From NCBI GenBank assembly GCA_009801015.1, contig VHZZ01000039.1:403989-428018 (forward strand): 24,030 bases of DNA, read 5' to 3'. The notes below the pieces were generated by a model. That model was not told the origin of the DNA and made no database searches. It worked only from the letters and a program-made list of their open reading frames with translations. Positions 1 to 7,200 of this stretch are shown here, piece after piece. A program made the translations under genes and the position numbers. Origin of the DNA: Silene noctiflora (taxonomy: Eukaryota > Streptophyta > Magnoliopsida > Caryophyllales > Caryophyllaceae). The first letter of the stretch is position 1. Each line of letters starts with the position of its first letter.

Positions 1-531
1 TAACTGCTTTTGCGGAAAGGTTGGGTGAAGCAACAATGACGAGAGCGGAAGTAATGGCGTTAAGACGAGGTTTGATGATAGCCATTGATTGTCAAAAACA
101 CCGCCTCATTATCCAAACTGATTCGAAAGTTATCATTAGCTTCATGGAGTCAGAATTAAGTGTCCCGACGGCTCATTTACATCTGATCAAAATTTGCAAG
201 TTTTTATAAGAGATTTCCCATGGGAGGTGGAAGTGCATTATACATATCGTGAAGCGAATAAATGCACAGGCTGGCTCGCGAATTCAAGGGTGTCTCAAAT
301 GCATCAACTGGTTCGGTTTGATCCTTCGAATGTGCCAAGCCCTCTATACAAGTTAGCGCAGCAGGATATTGGAGGTGCTTCCTGGCCTCGGGTTGTCCCG
401 TTGTCAACATCCTAGTTTTATTGTTTTGTTGTTTTCTTTTTTGTAGGTGTAGTTTTTCCCTTTTCGCTTTTTCCAGCTTTTCTTGTTTGGGCTTTAGTCC
501 CTCTTCTATGCACAAAAAAAAAAAAAAAAAA
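1..531 (+). mobile_element. 3' end of a non-LTR (LINE) retrotransposon, dead RNase H domain plus poly(A)
   Basis: The plus strand encodes the end of an RNase H-like domain of the kind found at the C-terminus of plant LINE polyproteins. An AEVMALRRGL segment carries the first acidic residue, IQTDSKV the catalytic Asp, and YREANKCTGWLAN the final motif. In the last motif the usual Asp before WLA is Gly, so a catalytic residue is lost. The frame breaks near 195-215: the first part ends at a stop after KICKFL and the domain resumes one frame over at FIRDFPWEVEV. After the stop near 413 comes a T-rich 3' UTR containing TTTGGGCTTTAGTCCCTCTTC, ending in an uninterrupted A tract at about 514-531, which is the expected LINE 3' end. 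The 5' part lies outside the window. This is a decayed copy, not a functional gene. Confidence 0.85.
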
Positions 532-691
532 TTAACACACATTATCATAGGAGGAGCATTTTATTTCTCTTCAATAAAAAAAGTTTCATGCTTTCCTTTT
601 TTTTTTCTTCTTCTCAAATAAAACCGATTTCTTAAACAAGAAACCAGTTTCATATAAAAAACTCCTTATTTTGTAACTCAATGGTTATGGA

Positions 692-1258
692 TAGAGGTGA
701 CAATCGGGTCAGTCGGGTCGGGTTTGGGTCGGGTCAAGTCGGGTAGGGTCATATCGGGTTTGGGTCAGGTCAGGTCGGGTCGGGTCATATCGGGTTCGGG
801 TCAGCCTACTCTTTCGGGTCGAGTCGGTTCGGGTTCGGGTCATTATCGGGCCGGGTCATTTCGAGTCAAATAATGTGTCAGGTCAGGTCGGGTTTGGGTC
901 GGGTCAATATCGGGTCCGATTACTTAATCGCATTACTACAATTTTTTACCATTAAATTTAGTTTTTAACCTATTATTTGATTTAATTACTTCATTATTAG
1001 GTTAAAGGTATCAATCAAAACACAAAATCACTTTCATTTTGATCAAAATTAAACTTAATAATTGTCGGGTCATCAATTTAATCGGGTTGGTATCGGGTCG
1101 GGTCAACATTGGGTCGGGTCTGGGTCAGGTTCGGGTCGTGTCGGGTTACGGGTCATCATCGGGTCGGGTCGGTTTCGGGTCATAATATTTTCGGGTCTTG
1201 TCGGGTCGGGTTTGCTCGAGTTCGGATCGGGTCACTCGGGTCGGGCTTACCAGCTCTA
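692..1258. mobile_element. hAT-like non-autonomous element filled with degenerate CGGGT/GGGTC repeats
   Basis: Two blocks of irregular pentamer repeats (units CGGGT, TTGGGT, CAGGT), about 700-925 and 1064-1250, flank an AT-rich spacer of about 135 bp. The block is bounded by TAGAGGTGACAA on the left and, on the complement, TAGAGCTGGTAA on the right, an imperfect terminal inverted repeat of the TAGaGnTGgcAA type seen on plant hAT MITEs. The flanking 8-mers GTTATGGA and GTTAAAAA match at 5 of 8 positions, as expected of an old 8-bp target duplication. Both arms carry the G-rich motif on the same strand, so the element is not a foldback. It encodes nothing credible; the Gly/Ser-rich frames through it only reflect the repeat. 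Confidence 0.6.
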
Positions 1259-1483
1259 GTTAAAAAGCTCCCTATATAATATGAAACTCATTATATATTA
1301 ATATTCCTATTGCCTTAAATGGATAGAATAATAATGGAGGTTTACCCTCTCTTATTATTCCCTTCTATTTAAAGAGAATTTAAGGAAAGAAAATAAATTA
1401 GTGACTAATCTTACCATTGGCATTCAGGCATTCAGCTACAAGCCTACAAAGACAAAAGTTTGAGACCACCTCCACCACAAAAG

Positions 1484-1534
<51 letters not shown>
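1484..1534 (+). repeat. Poly(A) tract of about 51 bp
   Basis: An uninterrupted A run lies some 320 bp upstream of the MET1 start codon, directly upstream of the likely transcribed leader. It could be the tail of an old retrotransposed fragment or a promoter-proximal homopolymer. No LINE or SINE body is recognisable just 5' of it. Confidence 0.9.
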
Positions 1535-1536
<2 letters not shown>

Positions 1537-1614
1537 AATGTTCAGCGTTTATCCAAAAGGCAACCTACTGGTACTCCCCCTCATAACCACTTGATCCTTG
1601 TTCATGCTTAGCTT

Positions 1615-1635
1615 GCTGCTGCTGCTGCTGCTGCT
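1615..1635 (+). repeat. (GCT)7 microsatellite in the MET1 leader
   Basis: Seven perfect GCT units followed by GCC lie between the upstream poly(A) and the inferred leader intron of MET1. They are probably transcribed as part of the 5' UTR. The tract is likely to be length-polymorphic between individuals. Confidence 0.85.
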
Positions 1636-1662
1636 GCCATCTTAATTCTATTTCTATTCCAG

Positions 1663-1835
1663 GTATAAACTACCCATCCTTTTTTTATTCATGCTTTCTT
1701 CTTTTCAATTATTCTTCATTCTTCATTGTTGGCGCCTGCCTTTTGTTCTGCTCCATTGACATCCCTAGACTGCTAGAAATGTAGAATATCAAATGACCTG
1801 TCTGTCTGATCTGCCTTTGTAATCTTTTGTCACAG
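1663..1835 (+). other. Inferred intron in the MET1 5' UTR
   Basis: A good donor (TTCCAG then GTATAAAC) and a good pyrimidine-preceded acceptor (TTTTGTCACAG) bound 173 bp of T-rich sequence just before the start codon. Removing it would leave 22 nt of leader before the ATG. This is inferred from splice-site quality only; no homology can confirm a leader intron. Confidence 0.5.
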
Positions 1836-1857
1836 GAGCACGACCATTTTGTAAGCC

Positions 1858-3220
1858 ATGGCAACGGCCTCAAGCAATCTGCATCTGTACCAGACCATGA
1901 ACACCCTCAGTCGTTGGTCCTTGATCAAACCTCTTTCCTCTGCTAAACTTCACTTTCTGCCGGCATTTCGAACCTTGCCCTCACCACATTTAACCCTCAT
2001 TTCCAATACCAACACCTTCAGGTTTCTCCATCTCAAAGCGGCTGCTGCCGCTTCTGATGAAAGTTCAGATGAAGAGACTTACGAGGAATATGAAGTCGAA
2101 ATTGAGCAGCCTTACGGATTGAGATTTGCCAAAGGCAGAGACGGAGGTACTTATATAGACGCCATCGCCCCTGGCTTATCCGCCGATAGGACCGGCAAAT
2201 TTAGCGTGGGTGACAAGGTTATTGCCACCAGCGCCGTCTTTGGAACTGAATTATGGCCTGCTGCAGAATACGGGAGAACTATGTACACCATTCGCCAGAG
2301 GATTGGTCCTCTCTTTATGAAAATGCAGAAGCGATTTGGCAACCTTGATTATGGCTCCACCCAGCTTTCCGAAAAGGAAATCATCCGAGCCGAGAGGAAT
2401 TCCGGTTTCATTTCTAATCGTGTCCGAGAGATTCAAGTCAGTTGTTTCTTTTGAAAATTTCATTAATAAATCTATAGAGAGGCGGCTAACAGTAGAGTGG
2501 TGTGTGTGTGTGTTAATATGTAGCTTCAAAATTACCAGAGGAAGATGGAACAGAAAAAAGCGAGGGAAAGAGACCTTGTGGAAGGCCTACAGCTATACAA
2601 GTCAGTAGACAATGCCCAGTGCCTGCAACTATAATTACTGCATAATTAATTAATAAATTAATTTGATTTGTTTTTAACTGACATTGGAATAAAGGGCGGG
2701 GAAGTATGAGGAAGCACGCGAGAAGTTTGAGTCGGTACTGGGATCAATGCCAACCCCTGATGAAGCATCAGTGGCCAGTTACAATGTGGCTTGTTGTTAT
2801 TCCAAGCTTAACCAGGTAGCATCATATACATTTCTAGCTACTTCCGGTAGATTATTACATTTACTCCCCAATACAAGTATTATTCATCTCACATCCTCAT
2901 TTCTCACCCGACTGGTTTGGCAACTGACAGATTCAAGCTAGCTTATCAGCTCTTGAAGATGCTTTGAAACAAGGATACGAAGACTTCAAGGTACATGCAT
3001 TTCCTACTACGGATACAATTACTACCTTGGTACTACAATTGCTTCCTGTTCCTTACTACTTGTATGTCTCCATGTACAGAGAATCCGGAATGACCCAGAT
3101 CTTGCAAACCTTAGGACATCTCCCGACTTTGAGACACTCATGAAAAGATTTGATGAATCTTTCATCAACGAGAGTGCCGTCAATGCTATTAAATCTCTCT
3201 TTGGTCTTTTCAAAAACTAA
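1858..3220 (+). CDS. MET1: MET1, chloroplast PDZ/TPR photosystem II assembly protein
   Basis: Five coding exons join to 978 nt (325 aa): 1858-2436, 2524-2600, 2695-2815, 2931-2990, 3080-3220. All introns are GT..AG, 87-115 bp. The product matches the MET1/ZKT family (Arabidopsis At1g55480, about 335 aa), a thylakoid-associated, stroma-facing factor that helps assemble or stabilise photosystem II supercomplexes. Residues 1-60 are Ser/Thr/Leu-rich and basic, like a plastid transit peptide. An acidic linker (DESSDEETYEEYEVEIE) is followed by a PDZ-like domain at about 82-155 (GLRFAKGRDGGTYIDAI, GDKVIATSAVFG). A charged helix lies at about 165-215 and TPR-like helices at about 205-282 (AGKYEEAREKFESVL, SYNVACCYSKLNQ). 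The C-terminus is FDESFINESAVNAIKSLFG. The first ATG opening the transit peptide was taken as start. No break or missing segment was seen. A broken copy of its last exon lies at 11211-11313. Confidence 0.95.
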
Positions 3221-4225
3221 CCATCAATCATCACTTTTTTTTCTTTTTTGTGTTTATATTCTATGCTCAAAACAGAGAGTATTTTTGTGTACAGAATTCA
3301 CAACTTATGTTGAGGCTCCTAAACTTGTACTGCATTTAAACTCAGTGCATTATTCAGCACATGTGAGCATCGTGGTATAAATAGCTTCAACAGAACAAGT
3401 AAAGGTTCCATGGTTCAGCTCAGAAATTATTAGAAATAATTAAAAAAACATAATATAAAATGTATCTTCATTTCTCACTTTCTATCTATATTATACTCCG
3501 AATGTAGTTAGTTATTCTTTCTTAAGTTGATGCGTATGTAACTTGTATTAACGCTCCATTCAAAATGATACATCTGACTATAGACTTGAAGCATGAAGTG
3601 AAGCGAAACCAAAAGTCAAGCGAGTGTAATAGCCACCTCTTCTAAGAGAATGCATTAGGCAAAAAACACAACTCAAACGACAGTAGTTTATTAGTCTATC
3701 CTTTGAATGTAGATTTTAGTTTATCTCAAAAAAATTAGATTAGTTTAGATTAGCATCATCAAGTGTTCCATCAATCATTCCTCCCTTGGTTTGTAATTTA
3801 GAATGCACAAGTACTCTTGTGCTAACTTTGTTGATGTTCTGAGTATATACAAGTATATTTGAAGCTGCCTGTTTTGTTATCATCGTGCTTGTTGTTTTGT
3901 TTTTAGGGCTAGAGATAGGCGGGTCTGATGGTGGTCTAATGCCTTTGCCAAGTCCGAGTCAATGATAGCATACACAGATGGTCAATGATAGCATATACGG
4001 ATGTGGGTCGTTGGTGGGAAGGAGGCTGGTGCGTAGGTGGGTGTTAAAGGGCTGAGACTATAGAATAAAATAATAATTTTCCTAATATAGAATTTGAGAG
4101 GAATGGAAGAAGTATATATTAAGTTTTCATTGGATGGCAACTCTATCATAAGTTCATAACATATATGTAGAGCTCCTTAACTGGTTCATATACACATCGA
4201 TCATACTTGAGTCGGGAATGATTTT
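3221..4225. other. Convergent intergenic region between MET1 and FKBP19
   Basis: About 1 kb of AT-rich sequence separates the two stop codons and must hold both 3' UTRs and terminators. No canonical AATAAA was found close behind either stop. A 23-bp tandem repeat lies at 3958-4003. A 27-bp segment at 3619-3645 (AGCGAGTGTAATAGCCACCT and on) recurs with two changes at 6120-6146 inside FKBP19 intron 6, marking an unidentified dispersed repeat. No gene was recognised. Confidence 0.6.
3958..4003 (+). repeat. Two tandem copies of a 23-bp unit
   Basis: GTCAATGATAGCATACACAG plus ATG at 3958-3980 is followed directly by the same 23 bases with two changes at 3981-4003. It is a short local duplication in non-coding sequence downstream of MET1 and FKBP19. 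Confidence 0.85.
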
Positions 4226-7200
4226 CTAGTTGGGTATGATTTTAAGAAGCTCAATATCAAATAATAGAGTCTTGTCTATCAATCCTTGGTTCCTCAACAC
4301 AAAATCCAACGCCCTTTGTCCCTGCCGAGAGAAATGCGTCAACAATTTCAAACAATGACGTGCAAAGGTAATCAAAGAACGGTAAATCTTAATAATACCG
4401 AAAACGTAGCTGGTCTAGGTCCCTTCTTGTTGTAATCATTTTCAGGGTATCCCAGTTCCGGGGGCACTACAATCCTGCACAATCGCAAAGTCAAACAAAT
4501 ACTAGCTAAGACACTAGACCAAGTTTACTAGCAGATCTTTGATTGTTTGTCTACTCACAGTCTTATTTTTCATTTTTCATTGCCAATCAACATGAGACCG
4601 CCCTTCCCTTTAGTTAATACTCCTACTAAATTACAACATTACATGAACTTTGCCCATTACAGCGAAATACGAACACCTCACCATCGATGCCACAATGCCA
4701 CACCATCATCTTTATTTCTTAGGGATCGTTTGGGATGGGATAACTATTACGGGAGTAATAGAACTTAAATAAACTAAAAAATGAAGGAACGTGATGGTGG
4801 TTGGAGATAGAAATGGGGGAAGATGGTGTAATAGTCCCTCCATTAAGGGAGTAATAGTTATCCAACTCCCCATTAAGTAATGTATACCTTCATATAGAGG
4901 TAATAAATCCTCCTTCGCCTCCTCTTTCCCCCGCCACAGTCCACAACCACCACTAACCACGAACCTCCTCCCATTTCTTCTTGTTTTAGCATTCATTATT
5001 CCGTAATAATTACTCTATCCCAAACAAGCCCTTATGTGTACAGACTTAGGGCATTAGTAATACATAATCATCCACCATACAAACCTTTCTAACAATAAAC
5101 CTCTTTATAACAATAGACCAAAAATTTGAAGGATCATAATATGGACCCACAAACAAAGAAAATACATACACGACAATAAACTATTGCATATAAGGACCCA
5201 CTTACTATCAAATCAAAAACCTGGATACAAAAATGTAACCATTCTCATAGATGAAGCTTCTTTATCCAACAATAGAGAGGTTTGTCGACAAACATCTTAA
5301 ATAATGGGCAAACCTCTTTATGAACCCCTTATTGCCGATGCCCTTAGTTAACTTAAAAAATCGTGGGGTCAGTGTTCCCACATGTGACTCGGCTCATGAG
5401 TAAGTTTGAGGAGATGTGAAGGGTGAAAAGTATTAAAATGCGAAAAATCCTTATTTTCTTTTGGAAGAGGTTTAAATATTAACAAAACCAACATTTTTTT
5501 TATTGATATGTAAACAATATAGTATGGGTGCTAAAACTTTTATGGGTATAAGTAGTCCGGGAGGGCCAGTTCACCCGTTCACCCGGTTCAACGTTCTCCG
5601 GCTTTCTTCTTCCAAGTTCCTATGGGTGTAAATATCCCTTCTTTGTAATTTTTAGGCATCTCCTCTTACATTAGGGACTCTTGATCTAGTTTAGTCTTTA
5701 GTTTTAGTTAATCCTCTTTAGCTTAGCTTTAATCATGTAATAGTCTATTTGTGTTAAGTTCATCTTTTAGTTTAGCTCAAGTTCCCTCCTCTTGCATTCG
5801 ACTTCTTTTTATTGGGATCATCTTTCCCTTTTAGTTTCATTGTTCTTTGTTAATTATCTAAAAGTAATGGCCAGAGGAAAGGAGAGAAAACTTACCAATG
5901 AAGGACAGTAGAAGAAGGTAAAAGGAGAAGTTTTAGAGAGAAAAATAAACTGGAATAGATACGGTTCGGAATGTTTTTTTCTCAATCAAGTTAAGTGGTG
6001 CCTTACAACATGTAAGCACACCCCACAGTAACTTGTTTATAAGGGCCAAATGCACAGCCATATGACGTAGTTTATTGTTGATGAAATAGCTGACCATAAA
6101 TCATTAGGGCAATATGCACAGCAAGTGTAATAGCCAACTCTTCTAAACCAAGTTCGAATAAGGTGTACTTCTGAGTTAATTCATTTTCAGATCGAATAGA
6201 AACAACATCGAAACAACATCGAAGCCTTAGTTCCAAAATGATTTTTGGTCGGCTAGATGAAATAGTAAGTATATATTCAAATTTCAAAATCAGACCAGGC
6301 CTACTCACCACCCACCTACTGGTACAACCATACCACACTCCCACGGTTCCACCTCTTTTAAAGAAAAATATTCGCAAAGAAATAATCAAATGTTCCTATT
6401 CCCCAAAAATCTAGCACTTTTTTTTTTAATAAAAATTAAACAACCACACACAACCTATCTTCTTGTACTTCTTAACCCATGGCTCCCAAGCTCCCATTGT
6501 TTTCTTTCAAGTGCGTCCATTTCTAGGTACTTCTATTCTCTTCATCCGCTCCGCAACACACCATTACGAGTTCGCTGACTACACCGTTTTGGGTAGCGAA
6601 CTCCGGCTACCTAGGCCGCGAATGAATCCCATTCCGGTATGGACGAGCCAGATAGAAGTTTGCACCAACGAACTTTCAACCGTGTCCCGATGCGAGCGAC
6701 TTGTAGCGCCTCCAGCAACTTGCTGGCTGGGTGGGGCGGGGAGAGCATAATAAACCTCAAATTCTCACTCAGCCTTACAATTTTCTCTAAGTTTTTTCCA
6801 ACCTAACAAACCAACCATGGGAATGGGAAGGAAGTTTACAATTCCACAAAAGATGTCCCATGAAGCTAACTTTGCCAAAGCTTCCTTGCTAACTTAAATG
6901 CTAATGAGACATAAGATATAGAATTCTTATCCTATCCACCCTGCTACATTCTGCAAGTATACTTTAATGATTCCAAATTCCAGTCCAACTTTTGCTTTCC
7001 CCACATATTTATCCCAAAACAAATCAGCCAAAAAATAACATCGTAATACTCAACTAATCCCACAAATCGATTTTCATCTTCCACTTTTCTGCACAGGTAT
7101 TAGGAATAAATCAAACATATTTATTAGATCAGTGATCCCGCTAATACACTACCACCACTACCACTACACTTTCTGCCGGCGACAATAACATATTTAGACT

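Noticed and set aside
1062..1259. Gly/Ser/Val-rich 65-codon frame through the GGGTC array
   Set aside because: It simply translates the degenerate CGGGT repeat; no start context, no homology.
2336..2608. 90-codon plus-strand frame overlapping MET1
   Set aside because: Shadow frame across MET1 exon 1, intron 1 and exon 2; the MET1 frame accounts for both exons.
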